Part shown: positions 24,761 through 39,600 of the stretch, piece after piece
Layout of the letters: each line of letters starts with the position of its first letter
Position numbering within the stretch: the stretch's first letter is position 1
Source: Lates calcarifer
Taxonomy: Eukaryota > Chordata > Actinopteri > Centropomidae
Reading direction: 5' to 3'
Length of the DNA stretch: 64,000 nucleotides
NCBI RefSeq assembly: GCF_001640805.2
Contig: NC_066853.1
Coordinates: 20,235,242 to 20,299,241 of the forward strand
Translations under genes and position numbers: made by a program
The notes under the pieces: generated by a model
Told to the model about the DNA's origin: nothing
Databases searched by the model: none
Seen by the model: the letters and a program-made list of their open reading frames with translations, nothing else

Positions 24761-27700
24761 CAGGACGTTGCATTTCTCTGCGAGTCCATATCACTCCCAG
24801 CCGCTGACAATAATTAGTGTGGCCACACGGGCATCCGTATGTCACTCTACTGATATGTCATACTGGACTTCTGTGCTGGCTGAGAGTCGGATTTTTTCCC
24901 TCTCTTCAGAATTCTTATATAAATATTTAGAATATTTTCAGATGATGTCAACACTCTGAAATGATATTTAGTCTTGCAGGCTCAAAACGCACCTTAGCTG
25001 CCTTTCCCTAAACTTAGGAGAATCAATCGATCACATTATCAAATAGCAGATAGTACGTATTTTATTTTATTTTATTCTGATTATCTGATCCAGCAAATAG
25101 CCCATTCCATCTCAGACTCTCAGATCACATTTCTGATGAATAGGCTACCATCCTGCAGAGGAGGGCTGTAGGTGTGACTTCAAATTCAAAGCAGAAGTAA
25201 ATCAGAAACATGTAAACTGAGCTCACACGCTTCATGTTCGGGGGAACCATTATGAAGTTAAGTCAGAGTGAGCATACAGTTGTTGCACTGTTAAACCTGT
25301 CCTGTTTTTTCAGATGAATACTCCCTCTGGTGGTATGGGTAGCAGAAGTAGGCTTGAAAACATACCCTCAAGTGAACTTGGGATAAAGCCATTTCTTGCA
25401 ACTAGAGATGAGAGTTTTAAGTGATGTTTTATGCAATCTTATCTGGGAAAGGCTGACAGAACAATGTGTGTTTTAGTCCTGCAATTCCATTGATACAGTC
25501 ACTAATGCTTACAGTAGACCATACCTTGAAGCAGCTAAAGACATCTATACCTTTCTGGGGCAGGCTACTGCTTAGCCCTACTGAAGTTATTTCCATAATC
25601 AAGTGAACGCTGTTCAGGAGGAGTGCACATCTTATAAACTTGTCCAGATGTTTCCACTGCTGCAAGCATTTTAAAGTGCGACAGTTGCTTCTTCAACCTA
25701 GGATGTAGGTTTCTAGGCCACCTACAAATTTTTTTTGTGCTGAAAGAATGAATAAGAAATTCTACTCTTTTTTTTTCACTCTCTCTCTTTTTTTTCATGA
25801 GACAACCAGTTGAATGGTAGGGAAGAAGACACTGCAGCACTGGTAGCAAATCCTTGAGGAGGGAACAACAGTGATTTACACTAGTGAGGAGAGGAATAAA
25901 ACATAAATCTGCAGTGGACAAGGGCCAGAATGGAGCAGTGAAAATAATCACAATCCGCAGAGGTGACCTGCTGCGACTCTCTGACCTGCAGACGTGGAGC
26001 GAGAGCTGACAGATGTGGTCAAAGTCGTGCGGGAGCCCAACCGCCTTCTGCGTGACCTTCTCCTTCCAGACAAGGCAGAAAAGACTGGCATTAATCAGTC
26101 GAAGAAGCGCCATCACACCTGTTGGCATCAGACATTTTTAATTATTGAGTAATGAAATAGCTTGAGATTTTAATTATGCCATTTGGTATACATGTGCACT
26201 GCACATTATTCTGTCATTATATGCCAAATCATAAGGGGAATAAGGTCAGACTGGATTAAGGATGAAATCATTTTTTTTATTTAAATAACTAACTTGAAAG
26301 ATAAGCAAACACATAAGATCATTTCATAGAGACATCTTGTCTTTCTCATTGCTCTTTCTTCATTTTGAGTCCTCTATGCTATTGCGTAGGCACACTAATT
26401 GCCAAGCAAGTGTATTTGTTTAATCAAAGGAAAGGATACTCTGATGCACATTGTTTTGATTCAATAATTTTAGGCTCTGGGCATCACTCCTGCCAAACAG
26501 ACAGGCCTGGGGATATTTAAGAGTGAATAAAATAGCCCACAGACAGAGTACGGTGCATGTGTATATTATGATAAAAATGCAAAAAGATGCTGTGAATTCT
26601 TTCTCGCCATACCCCCCTGAGATATGTTTTATCTGAGTCCATTATTCTCTGCTGGTATATGGCAAGCGGAGGAATGAGCTCAGTTAGGTGAGGAAATGAG
26701 AGAGAGAGAGAAGAGGAATTTGGACCCTGGTATTTGGAGAGAAAGAAAATGAAACATTGGAGGAAGGTCAAGAGAACATAAGAAAGGAGCGGTGGGAAAT
26801 GAGAGAACAGGAGAGAGAGAGAGTAGGGAGATAGAGAGAGTGAGACAGAGAGGATGAGAAAGTGAAACTATGTTGTCATGGAAACTGGCATGGATCTGAA
26901 GAGCAAAACAAGAATGTAAATTGGTTTACCCTTAGGGAATGTGATGGCGCTACAGGGAAGAAATAAGCAGGGAGATGTATTTAAGGGAAGACCTTCCATA
27001 ATATCATATCGGAATAAAGAGAGTTGAAAAAAAACTACATTTATAGTATATAGTATATAGATATATTTAAATATAGAGGCTTAATGTATTGACTGCCAGC
27101 TTCCACTAGATAAAGATATTTGTAACCACCCCTCATCTCTTTTCAGTTACTTACAAATGACTTAATTAAAAAAATGCACCCGTTTGAGAGTCGCTGAGGT
27201 CAGCCTGAGTGGGTGAATTACTTATGTGGAGAAACAACTAGTGGCTCAGCTACTGCTGTGTGCCAGGAATGTTGTTTTATTTTAACAGGTTGACATTTAG
27301 TGATGGAGACGCATGGTCGCCCTCTCACGCTCATCACTCAAGAATATTACAGATGCTGGGACTCAAGCCTAAATGTCTGGATTTCGTCTTAACAAAGCCA
27401 CCTGTCAGCGGCTGCGATAAGTCCGTGCAGACCCATTAGCTGGGGACTGAAGAAAGAGGAAAAAAAAGTTTTGCGTACCCTGTGTCTTCATTTCCCTCCT
27501 CTCACCTGTGTGCTTTTTCACACTTCCAAAGCCTTTGTCATTAGTTTTCTCGCTAGCATGCTTCTTTCAAGTCGACTGCTGGAATCTCGTCATTAGATTC
27601 AAATTTAGAGTCAGCTAGAGATGATATGAATGTTGCCAAGAAACTAATGGTTTCCGTGGTGACAAACGCTACCCCTGTCATTGTGTGGAGCAATGTAGGA

Positions 27701-27813
27701 GGTCAAGTCTCTCACCTACAATCTCTACCAGCGCTTTCAGAGTAGAGACAGAGTACATCTGAGTACACAGTGTGCTCAGCTGACAATAGCATGTCCTCTA
27801 ATCTCTCTCTCTC

Positions 27814-27815
<2 letters not shown>

Positions 27816-27853
<38 letters not shown>
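27816..27853. repeat. (TG)n microsatellite
   Basis: About 19 uninterrupted TG units, preceded by a short CT run. Likely polymorphic. Confidence 0.95.
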
Positions 27854-27854
<1 letters not shown>

Positions 27855-30800
27855 TCCTCATGTTGTTTTCTCATATTACATTCACATAAGTGAAACTCTT
27901 CTTTGTGCAGCACGTGTGTTTGTCCACGCTAAAATGTTGAAACTGTTGTAAAAAATATGTTTTCATGCTAAATTTCACCCATAATTTAATGATATTAGCA
28001 GTTACAGACAGGTTCATGCACCAATTTATGTAATGCAGTACATCTATTAACATATGAAATAGTAACACAGAAAAGACTTGACACAGTAGGTGCATGTCAA
28101 AAACAGGAATTGACAGACAGTGCTGACAAAATTAAACTACAATTACACACGCTGCAGCAGTTTTCACATGTCGTACTGTCATTATCAGTCATAATCCTCA
28201 ATACCTCAACCAGGAAAGAATCAACTTGAGAATGCAGTGAAGCACAGAACAAAGTGGCAATGGTGCTTCAGCAGCTGACATTGATAAATAGACTGAATAA
28301 CCTAATAACCAGCAGTCATTAGCAGATTTGTTTGTTTGTTCATTCAGTTTTCCTGTCTGATGGTGTGTATGTGTGTGTGTGTGTGTTTTTTAGTGAGGAG
28401 GGTAATTGTAATTGGGGAGAAGTGGCTGCTGTGGCATCTGGTGCAGGCACAGGACTGGTATCTCAAACAGGTGGATTCCCAGATGGGCAGAGTCAGCAAC
28501 AATCATGTTTTCCTCTCGCCCTTATTTTAAAAATCACGCAGGTCTTTGATGGAGGGCAGCCAGCAGACAGAGAAATGACAAACAGCTCAGAAAAAGGAGG
28601 ATGCCGAGCTAAATCGAGCAGTGATGGATGCTGAGCAGATTTTCATTGACAAGAATTTGGACCAGACTTCGCTGTGGCATGCTTGAGCTGCCTATTTTGA
28701 GACGGGAAGAGCATCTTTCAGGCTGGCTGGAAATGTCCTCTTATGACCCAGGGGTTTTGATGTGTTTAATAAACTCCACTGTGTGCACAAGGTATTGTCA
28801 TTGATTACCAGGGGAGATGAGCATATGGGTTCTTGTGGAAGTCAGTCTAATCTCCACAGTCTTATTTGTGTTATGATCAAGGCTTTTGGCACACCTAAAT
28901 ACCCACATGGCCAATCCTCTGCTGTAGATGGCCAACTTGTTTTCTTGGATCAAGTCCAGTAGGGTGGTGAATTAAGATAATGTTTAGCTGGGTAGTTAAG
29001 GTTCAAGAATTACCAAACTGACAGCAGTGCACAATAACAAAAGGGTACAAATTTGTATCCTTTATTGAGGTGGGATTGAGTGGAGTGGTTTTACACAAAC
29101 ACGAATACTACAACTAAAACTAGACAAGCAATTATTCAAATTGAGTAACATAGTATAAACCCAAATAAAACATTCATAAATTAGGTTCAGGTAAAGACAC
29201 AAATCTTTACCTCATGATCTTAATATATGGATCATTGAAAGGCACAGTCATATAATGAAAACTCATCACTGCGTTTCTGGATGGCTGCTCACTGAGAGAC
29301 CAAAAGAATACTGTCTCCTGGATGGCAAAATATCCATGGAACAGGACAGGGGATGACTGCGTCTGCAGAAGATCTGATTTCATGTTCGTTCAGACAAAAC
29401 TAGTCACTCTAGACTCCTCATTGTCACTGAAGTCAGTTTAAAAAGAAGTAAATCATTTTAGAAAAATGTAACTGCTCTTCTTTTGTTATACTGATGGTCA
29501 AAGTAATGATATCCTGTTCAAGGATCCAGATCAAGGTCCACTACCCAGCAGGGAATTTGCACTTTTTATTGTGGAAAACTAGAGCAGACAGTAGATGGCA
29601 GTAGAGTTACTCTGATAAATTTTAATCAGGTTCAATGTCATTCCCCCTCACCCCTCCTGTAGTGACAGCCTTTGCTCAACACAAACACAGGTATGACTCA
29701 CTGAAAAGCAACAGAAGCCAAAACAACGGTTAGTTAGATTTTGAGAATATTCACACCAGACCTCAAGTGTCTTTCAAATCCAGATGTTTCTGAATTTGGG
29801 TGGCATACTGGTGGATTCTTAATCTACTGCAAAGCAGTCTAAACTGCACCATTTTTCCTTTTTGTTCTCCTGTGGATTGACCTAATCACTAGTAAAAAAA
29901 AAAATGTAAAAATGCACCTACAGTATAAACATTATTCTATCCTCCAACAAACCATCAACACTTGTGGCAGGACGGGAAAACTCTTCCTCCATTTACTGGC
30001 AGACAGTTGAAAGTTGTTTTGAAGGTATAATTCTGTTTTATATGAACTAACAAATAATAAAATCTAAAATATATATGATATAAATAAATCATAAATAAAT
30101 ACACTAACTCAGCCCAGACTAATCCCTCTCTACATGTAAGGCCTACAAATCAAAATATCACTGTACAATGATGTGTAACATCCGACTATTTGCATCTGTG
30201 TGTATTTGCATTTGTGAGGATAATGGGAGATACAGAGCAGGCAATGCCTATGAAGTTTAATGGGGCCACATGAGGTGAGGTCCTGCACTATTTGTGAATT
30301 GAAGCTTGACCCTAAAAAAAGGTTATGGGGACTGGAGGTGTTGCTGTGACCCTTTGTAAAGCTGTGAATGCCTGGCCCTGCCTGTTCAGGTCTCCAACAA
30401 ACACAGTAGACGTACATATGGCAGTGTCTCCCTTTGAAACAGTGAGAGCTCAAAACAGTCTGGATCCTATTAAATCTTTTGTCTTTGTCCCATTCTCCCC
30501 TCCTGGTTGCGCTGTCTGTTTTTACTTTGTGTTATTCATATTCATTCCATTACGACCCTCCTCCCCCAGTCTTAAGCATCCCACAATGCATTTCGCCAAG
30601 ACTGTTTGGCAGATGTTTTCATGGTGCTGAAGCATATGAATTCTGGGTATAGAAATTGGACATTGAACATAAAGCTGGGAAATAATCCACAAAATCAAAT
30701 AATTAACATATCTGTATGAGATTTTTCAACACAATAAAAGCAGTGAAAGAGACAACCAGCTTGTTCTATTGATCCTAACAGAAATCCTTGCCCCAACCCA

Positions 30801-30970
30801 CATGACAGAGCAGCTGGCTGAGAGTGGCCTCATCTGGAACTGCCATCAGTCGCTTGTTAAATGCAGTGTGCGAGTGGGGCGGGAACATGGCAGCATGCGG
30901 TCTCAGCCAATCCATAACCAGACACTGGGAACTGTGCACATAAGCTACAGGTCACAGAACAGTTTGTTTA

Positions 30971-31064
30971 GTGTGTGTGTGTGTGTGTGTGTTTGTGTTA
31001 GGCTAGACCAGACTATGATACAGAATCTGTGTTCCCCTCCTCTCTCTCTCTCTCTCTCTCTCTC
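30971..31064. repeat. paired (GT)n and (CT)n microsatellites
   Basis: A GT run at 30971-30992 and a CT run at 31039-31064 are separated by about 46 bases of unique sequence. Both make low-complexity open frames that are not genes. Confidence 0.93.
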
Positions 31065-34000
31065 ACCCTCTTTCTCTTTCTCTGAATCCTGTCTATGTAA
31101 TTGATCCCAGACTGGACATTTGAGTTGCCAGAAGCGATTCATATCGTTTTTATCTTTTAGACAAGCCCTCTACTGCTTCCAGATGGGGAAGGCACTCCAG
31201 GGTTCAAGTTTGTTTTTGAAAAAAAAGAAGTAATGCTTTAATGTCTTTACCTTACAAAAACCATGCAGCAAGAAGAGAAACCTATGTGAGTGTATTACAG
31301 CCTGTCACAGATTGGTGTCACTCAGTGAATCTCACTGGCCATGCACTGCAGATAATTTGTGTTTTACCTATGTTGGTGTTTGTTTTTATGGCTACTCTAT
31401 GTGTGTGAATGGAGGCGTACCATTGCACAGCAGTGACAGTGCTGCTTGTTTAACATTGTGGAGTGTGTGAAAGGAGGTAGTGCGGCTTCCTGACGTCATG
31501 TACACACAAACTTGAGCTGCTGATGAAAATACCAAGCATCTACTTAGATTTCCTTTTATTGTTCATCTTTTGGGGCATATTAGACATAAATATAAGAAAC
31601 TGCTGTTCTCACTCTCCCAGTCCTCCAGTGCACCATTTCAAAGTTCACTTTACAAAAAATGCAAGAATATACTCAGAGTTTATTTCCTAACTGTCACAAC
31701 ACCAGTCTATTTCTGCTCATACAGGGTTTAAATATTAAGAGGACGAACAAAAGCAACAACAGTTGCTCAAATAAATTACTGACCACTTTACAGTCACCTT
31801 TCCATATAACTGGCAGAAACCACTTCAGAATGAGCACGTATACATTTTAGAGGCTTGTAAAGCTGCTGAAGAGAGCAAGAAGCCTCGTGCTAATGGTGGG
31901 TTTTACTTTTGTCTGATGTAGAAAACGTGTGTACAGATGTTACACTGAGGTGAGATGTCAAGAAACTGTTTCACCAGGTCATGAATGTGGATGAATGTAA
32001 AGCCGGCAATAAAGTTTGTTGTTCATTAAACATCATTTTTTTAAAATCTATTAAGATCTTTATAATGCAACTCATCATCATCATTATTCATAGGCCTGTG
32101 TTGACTTCTTACATATTTACATGCAATTACATATTTCATTGTGTAATGTTATGAGTAAAAATACTGTAACAGTAAAACAGGGGGACAATATTGACATGGT
32201 TATCCTGTGCAAATGTAGTTTCAGAGGCTATATAGATGTCTCTTAGCTCATACTGTAGACGGAAATAATAACCTGGTGGCTAAATGTCAGCTGGCTGGCT
32301 ATAATGACTTTAATGTGTTAAACATTGACAAAATATGGTAATAAACCTGCCTCACAAGTGTGCTTACTGTACATCAGTGTTAAAAAGTCACCAACCTGAA
32401 ACTCCAACATTGCATGAAAAGAATATGAAAAAAGAGAGATTTTTTCTACATTATTCTTCATTATCAGTTTGAAATAAGATCAGTGGAACACAATCTCCTG
32501 TTCTCCTTTATGCTTGCAAGAATTCTTGAAAACATGGTGTGTGGGCTCATTCAAACTGTCAATGAAGCTTGAATGGTAAAGATTGTTTTTGTTCCCTCTG
32601 TTGGAAAATAGTGATTTCATTTACGTTATTTCACTGCAACAGCATCAGCTGCATTTCATGAATATATGTCAGTGTAAGATCATTTGTTGTAAGGTTCAGA
32701 CTTGAGCCAACAGGTGGATTGGCTGTTACACAAAATGTACACAAAGCTTAATGCATTTTGAGAATGAGATAAAAAGCAATGCAGAAAACAGGAATTTTCA
32801 ACAATCAAATAATCAATATGAGGAATCATTGTATAATTACTAATACATTTTCACCTTTATGTAGTTTTAAAAAGTATGAAAAATGAGCCATAAGGAAAAT
32901 ACAAATATAAGATATGATTGCTTCAAGGTATTCATAAACTAGTAAGTCAATCACAGTGAATAAGCAGGTGATGTTGAGTATGTTCAGCATGACAAATATT
33001 CTACATCCTGACTGCTGTGAACTGATCTGTAGTTTCATCACTTTCTATCAAGCAAACACATGTGGTCCCAAAACTCTCATGAACCCATAATTACTGTTAA
33101 TTTGTCCTGTGGGTTTATTTGAGTATGGTTGTCAGCTTTTACTTTACCATTTTCAAGAGAATGGAAGAAATAAAATACCTAAAATATCAGCCTATATAGA
33201 CATTCTGATGCATTTTGAATTCTTTTATTGCAACACATGCTAAATCTGCTATATAAAGAATTTGGGATCCTGACCCAAGTTGAGAAACTCTGCTGTAAGA
33301 ACTATCAGACTTCCTCTCCGGCTGTGAATTCTGCCAGTCTCAATTCAGCAGTGCATCGTGCCAACCAGCATCATGCACGTTCACACCCCCACTAGCACAA
33401 ATTAGTGGTGTGCTCGTAAATTACACACACGATATGTTTTGGTTGTTTTTTTGTTTTTTTTTTTCTAGAAGACGAAGGAGTTAAACCATGTTTGACAACT
33501 CCATTACACCAGTGGAAACAAAATAGTAGTAATTTCACTGTCATGTTTGAAGCATTTCTGAAGCTAATTTTTGGTTTTAGGGAAACGTCTCAACATTTAA
33601 ATTGTCTACATACCGTGGTGCTGCGCTTCTGTTGAGAGAGTCTGATAATTTACTGTCGTACATCTGGTGATAAATTGGATAATAATACAAAGTGTTCCCC
33701 AAATGCTGCAGTATAAACAGTTTGAACAAGAAAACAGGAGTCACAGTGACAGTGAAATATGTTGTTTGACACTGAACGAAAAAAACTGAGTTAGCATCTG
33801 CCCAAAGCAATTTAAACACTGCATGTTTTAACCCACTGAATACACATCACATACTGTACACTTAACATTACTGCTAATCATTTTTGAGAGCATGCTATAG
33901 TTTTAAGTTAAACTGTGGTTTTACCAGCTGAATGAGTGCATTCAGCCTATTAGAGTTTGATGTCAGCAAGAACAGTAAGTCCAATGCATTAACTATTAAC

Positions 34001-34214
34001 CAAGATTCAAATCTGTGTAGTGTCAATAGTATTATTCTCAATATGTGTTGATTTTCATGAAGGAAATGGAAATAAATGGATGCATAGCCTGGAAAAACAA
34101 AATATCCTAACTGTGCCATGCTCTGAAAAATGGTCAGCAGTTACACAGTGGTGGTAAAATCATTGTTGGAAAATTATCTGTAGATAAAATATTGCAGCTA
34201 TAGTTTATCTACAT

Positions 34215-34593
34215 TAAAGGAATAGTTCAAAAATTTTGGAAAACATACTGTCTTGCTTTGCTGAGAGTCAGATGAGAAGATTGTTACCACCCCTACAGTC
34301 TCCAAGCATGACTCCACATGGTTGCTGCACACAGCCTAGAAAAAGTCTGGCACATAACCACCATAAAACCACAACATCATTTTCACACAAATCAATTACT
34401 GAGCTTTAGAGGTGCTGGTATGTGGATTTTGTTATCTTTGGACAGAACCAGGTTGGCTGTTTCCCCATGTTTCTAGTCTTTATGCTAAGCTAACTGGCTG
34501 CTTGCATTGGTTAGGTACAAAAATTAGAGTGGTATTGATCCTCTCATCTAGCTCTCGGCAAGAAAGCAATTAAGTGTAATTCCCAAAATGTCA
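34215..34593. mobile_element. foldback MITE-like element, copy A
   Basis: The copy starts AAAGGAATAGTTC and continues AGTCAGATGAGAAGATTG. Its far end carries the complement (GATCCTCTCATCTAGCTCTC, GGCAAGAAAGCAATTAAG), so the termini form an imperfect inverted repeat of 60 or more bases. The interior includes TTATGCTAAGCTAACTGGCTG, a signature of a very common percomorph repeat. There is no transposase, so it is non-autonomous. Confidence 0.75.
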
Positions 34594-36387
34594 TCAGTGA
34601 GACTACACATAGGCATTTTACACAAAATACTGCTGTTGTTTGGCACAAACACATTAGACACAGGAAAACTTGTGTGACAAAAAAAAGAAGAAAAAAAAGA
34701 AAATGGAAAACTGGAAGGTAATCATCTAAGTCATGCATTCATCTGTGCATTCTTCAGCATCTTGTGAACATGCGCGAGTATGTGGTTTCTGATATGTAAT
34801 TAAGAGGTTTTGGAATTTCTCGCTGACCTCACAACCACACAAATGCCATAAATTATAATAGTTACAGAACATGGTCAAAGATGGTAAAGATCAAGAGGAA
34901 TATGTTTAAATGATAAGCTAAACCGGTTATTTCGTCCCTTTTAACAATATACACACTTGATTTTGTTGTAGAGCAGAACTTCCTCCAGTGACTGCTTCCT
35001 TCAGTATGGCCCTGTAGGTTTTATAAAACACATATGTAAAACCGCTGAATGAAATATTCATTGAGCCCACCACTGTTTCAACCTCTCTGTCCTAATCTGA
35101 CTTAATGATATTCTGACTATATAAATTAAACCAGAAAAAGCACAAGGGGGGAAAAAAAGCCTAAAGCACTGGATTATTGCATGTTCCTCTTGTTCTCTGC
35201 CCTCAGCTGCCATGGGAGACTCTGGAAAACAAAGAGGCCTATGACAGACCACCTGCTCAGAGAGGATTGTGGGTATGAGCTACTGTACACTAAACAGCTG
35301 AACCAGGAGCAGTCTGAGGGTCCCAAGGGGAGAAAGGCAGGAGAATGGGGGGGGGGGGGGGGGACTGGGGGTTGGGAGGGGGTTGCTCTGGATGAGGTGG
35401 TCTTGTGGAAGTGGTTGCAGGGGTCGTGGCTGTATGTGGCATATCTGCTCCTGGAATACTGATGGACAGTGGTCAAGTCAGCGCTCAGTACATAAATACT
35501 CCACGCTACATTAGCCACCAAAGCCTTTCCACATGTTGTTTGCAGAAAGCCTCTATGGTGCTTAAACCCCAATCCCCATCTGGCTCTTTCCAGGTCAGCT
35601 CGTCCAGGACTTCGCACACGTTCCCTGACATGGACCTGGTTTCTGCCTCTCAAGAAGGGAGAGTGCCAGACCCTCTGTAGTCCTGTGGTTTACATACCCA
35701 ACCTAGCATGTCGCAAGCTTGATCCACTCAGACCAGCACACTGTAAAAAATGACCACAGCCAGACCTTGTTTAGCATTACATCCAGACTTGACAATGTAT
35801 TCTTCTTAAAACAAAATAAAACTTCTGTCAGTGGAGTGCGATTACTCCTGTTCGATCCAGTGTGGGTGCTCTTGTTTCAGGACTTTGTGAGTGTAAACAT
35901 CTTTAAACAAAAGAGAATAAGCAAATCTCTCCACTAGTCTCAAGAGAGTGACACTTGATTCAAGTAAATCGTTTACACAAGCTGATTTTAATTGGGAACA
36001 AGTAATATAATCTTACCCCAGTGACAGATTTTTCTTCTTGTTTTGAGAAAAACAAGATGTCAACACTAAACATTAAACTGAAGGACTTGCAATGATGTAA
36101 GTTTTGCACAGTGGAAGCGATCAATAAATACACTTTAGTTTGGCTCTGGGAGCAAATGGGCCTTTGAAAGCCAGTAGAGCTCATCCATTCAGAAGCAGAG
36201 CAAGTCTTCTTAGCTATTACAAACATCTAAGAGCACAGCCTTTGTTTTCAGCTGTTAACATTCATCTTATTTAGATTTGAGTCTTTTCCTTAAACACACA
36301 TCTAAGGATGGCAATATCCATTGGTTGGTCATTTTGTCCAGTACTTTGTAGCAGTGAGTCTGTAAAGTTTATGGCTTTTTCATTCAA

Positions 36388-36635
36388 GTTTTTTAAGAGT
36401 TGGATGAGAAGACTGATACCACTCTAAAGTCTGTATGGTGCATACATAGCTGCTGCCAGCTAGTACAGATAAGCATAAAGACAAGAGGCAGTCAGATGAT
36501 AAAACATGATGTTAATTAATAAACTTTAGAGGTGGATTTTTGCACCTTTTGACAGGGCCAGGCTTGCTAAATTTACTGCACAGATATGAGAGTGGTGTTA
36601 ATCTTCTCATCAAACTAGCAAGAAAGTATCCAATT
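36388..36635. mobile_element. foldback MITE-like element, copy B (diverged)
   Basis: It shares TTGGATGAGAAGACTGATACC at the left and a TTAATCTTCTCATC...GCAAGAAAG right arm with copy A, in the same orientation. The outer ends are eroded and no AATAGTT terminus is visible at either side. It lies about 2 kb from copy A. Confidence 0.65.
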
Positions 36636-39600
36636 AGGTATGTACAGGTATGGGCTGCTCTACTTTCAGTATTTGTTTCTGGTCTAAATCTGATGAATAA
36701 AAAATAATTTCTGCATTTTTTTTTATAGGATGCATTTAAGAGTTTAGTACATACAAAAAGAATTATCTCATCCTGCTGACCTATTTTATCACTTGTTGTA
36801 AGAAAACATTATTATATTACCAAAGTGAACCTGGATATCAGTGGGAAAACATATTGTGCATGGCTGCAGGACAGCAGAGATTATCTGTAGCCTCTCTTTA
36901 AAACAATATTTTGTGCCTGTGTACTCCTGGGGTTCAGCTATATAGAAGAGAGAGGCCCCTTCCTGCTGCCCTTGTCCCAAGGCCAGTCAGCTGTGGCTGT
37001 GCTCTGCTCTGTGATTCAGGTAGAGGCCCAACAGGGAGCCCTCTGCAGAGAAGGCCAGCATGGCGAGGTCTGAGGCTGTGAGATGAGAAGTGAGTCAAGA
37101 GGGAAATGGAGGTCAGGGGGGTGGGCTGCTGTGCTTTACGAGCACAAGCCTCTGCACAGCTTTGCTTACCTCCACTCCGCCTGCCTGGCAGAAATATACG
37201 GTAGGCTGGCTAATATATGTTAGCCTGTCTAGCAGAGTAGTACAACAGCCTTGCTCCACCTCCTCAATGTGTGGTCCTTGACACAACTGTCAACTGCAAA
37301 AAAAAAAAAAAAAAAAAAAAGCAGGGAGGAGGAGAAGGAAACCTCACAGCTGCAGCTAGCATGAGATGTATGGGACTCAAATTTGTGGACAGCGGGGTAC
37401 AGATTACAGCTATGCTTACAAATAAGAGGAAGTCAGTATCACCGGTTAACTCTGGACTCTGGACGACTTCGATAAAACCTGAGTTACAAAAATAAACACA
37501 GTGGCTGCACAGCACCCTCCGTCAAAGAGGAAAATAAAAGAAAATCCGCATCTCATCAGATGATAAGTGGAAACATACATCCTCACTGTAAGCCAACACA
37601 GACTATTTTTCTCATCCAGAGACTGCATCATCTGCTGTTAAGCTTTAGTAACACATTCCAATGCAGGTGGTCCTCTGAAATGAGAGGTTAGCTTTGCTTT
37701 CAACAATGCCAGTGGTAATGACTGATCTAATCATAGGGCACGCTCAAGGAACCCACCTGTTTTGCCAGCTTTGCTCTCACATAAAGTGTAGTGTTGCCAA
37801 GCTCTCACAGTCTGGGCGGGTGGCACATGTTGGGGTGGCAGTAATGTGTTACCCAGATCCCTATATAGTCCCAGCTATCTGGGTCTGATTCTGTCCTCTT
37901 ATCTGCTGCCAAGAACAAAAAAAAAAGTTGCTCAAGCTTGGCCAGGCCAGATTCGCTCAATGGGGCACTGCACCTGAAAGCTTTTACAGGGCTAAGAGGG
38001 TCCAGATAAGATGCAACTTTCCCTTTGTCGCTAACCCTCCACCACCAAGGCCGACCTCCCCCCACCCCACACCGACCACCATCCAAAACATTTTGTTTTT
38101 CAACGACTCACATTTTCCAGTCGCCTGGTCCTCTTCCTCCCCAGTTTTTTTTTTTTTTTTTTTTTTCTTTTTTAAAGTTGCAAGCAGCCAGGCAGCAAAT
38201 CAGGCAGGCAGCCAGCAGATGTGGCAGGCCCTTGTGTGCAGGACTGCAGTGCTTAGAAAGGATGTGCTTCACCAGTAAAGAATTTGGTCAGCTCTTACTC
38301 CAACAGAAAAGGACTTACTGGTCCCATTAATGACAAATCACACTCCTTCTCCCCTTTGTCATAGCTTGGACATTAAAGCCTGGTGTAGCAGCTGCAAGGC
38401 GGTTGTCTCAGAGGCCTAGCTGCACTGGCATGGGGTTAACTTTTTACTGTGCACAGCATGAATGCATTATATTGAGGTTAATTTTATTGGTTATCTAGGG
38501 CCTAATTTATGGACATCAGACACAATTTAGATTCACTTTCCTAAAGTGGGGGATGCTAATGCTGAGACCAATTTTTGTGCATAATTCAAGATTGACTTAC
38601 ATAGCTATTGCCAGAGCTTGCAAAAGTACCCTACAGCCCTCTTCACTGAAACAGAGCCTGACCAGGTGACATCACATGACCTCAGCCTCATGTGACCTCA
38701 GCCGTGCTACTCTCAGTTTCAGTGGCAAACAAATGCAATTTTGTTGGTTTAAAGATATTGTTATTTTCTGGCTAACTGTATTCCTATACTATACTGAGCA
38801 CTGGTTGGTTGAATGCCATAACTTAATTCAAAACTGCCTTTCAATAAGCTGATATTTCATTCCAATAGAAAACACAAAGTTAAGAGTCCAAATTAGTTAA
38901 TTCCTTGTAAAGCTGTCTTTGTTTGCTGTATTTTCTATAGAAAAACAATGTTTCACAATCTTTAGACCACCACACTTGTATAAACCACTCATAGCAGTCT
39001 CTTAATACCTCCTTCTGCCTCTCTTGTTGCTGCTCATTTGTGAACATTTACGTCTTTCCTACATAATCTTCAGGTCAGTATTTTCCATTGCGATATACTT
39101 CTTGGCGCTTTTATCAAAAACATTGTGTTTACTATCGTGTCAGTGTTCCTCAGACACATCTTTGACTTCATCTGCCAGTCCACGCTAACCCTCAGAAACC
39201 ATGTTGTTTTATATCACATTTTTATTACATCTGTCTGTCTTCCAACAGCTTTCTAAATATAGTCCTCCTCTTCCCCCCCTCAAAAAAACTGAGCTGAACA
39301 CTAAGTCCCTACTAATTAGAGCCTTCTCCTCAGTCTGGGGTTGCCTCCAGTAAGGGCAGGTTTATGGGCTGCTTGCAGGGCTGCACTGCTCAGCTTCAGC
39401 CTCTTCTGTTGCAGCGAGCCGGCCCAGACATCAACCAAAGACTCTGGGAAACAGTGTTCTCACTGGTGGGTGCTGCATGGCACCCCTAATGATGCTCACT
39501 GTTTCTCTCATTCATAAATGTAGTATAAATAGTTTTTTCTTTGTGTTGTTATAACATGAGTGTCCCGCTTCACAAGCATGAATTATGCAAAAACCAATGC

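Noticed and set aside
25565..26128. 187-residue minus-strand open frame
   Set aside because: Only its first third has coding-like composition. The rest crosses T-rich low complexity and has no recognisable domain. It is kept as a finding for the island, not as a gene.
28332..28634. 100-residue plus-strand open frame
   Set aside because: It reads through a TG microsatellite and has no signal, domain or splice context.
35174..35653. 159-residue minus-strand open frame
   Set aside because: It runs through a G homopolymer, which yields the Pro-rich part by chance. No domain, signal or splice support.
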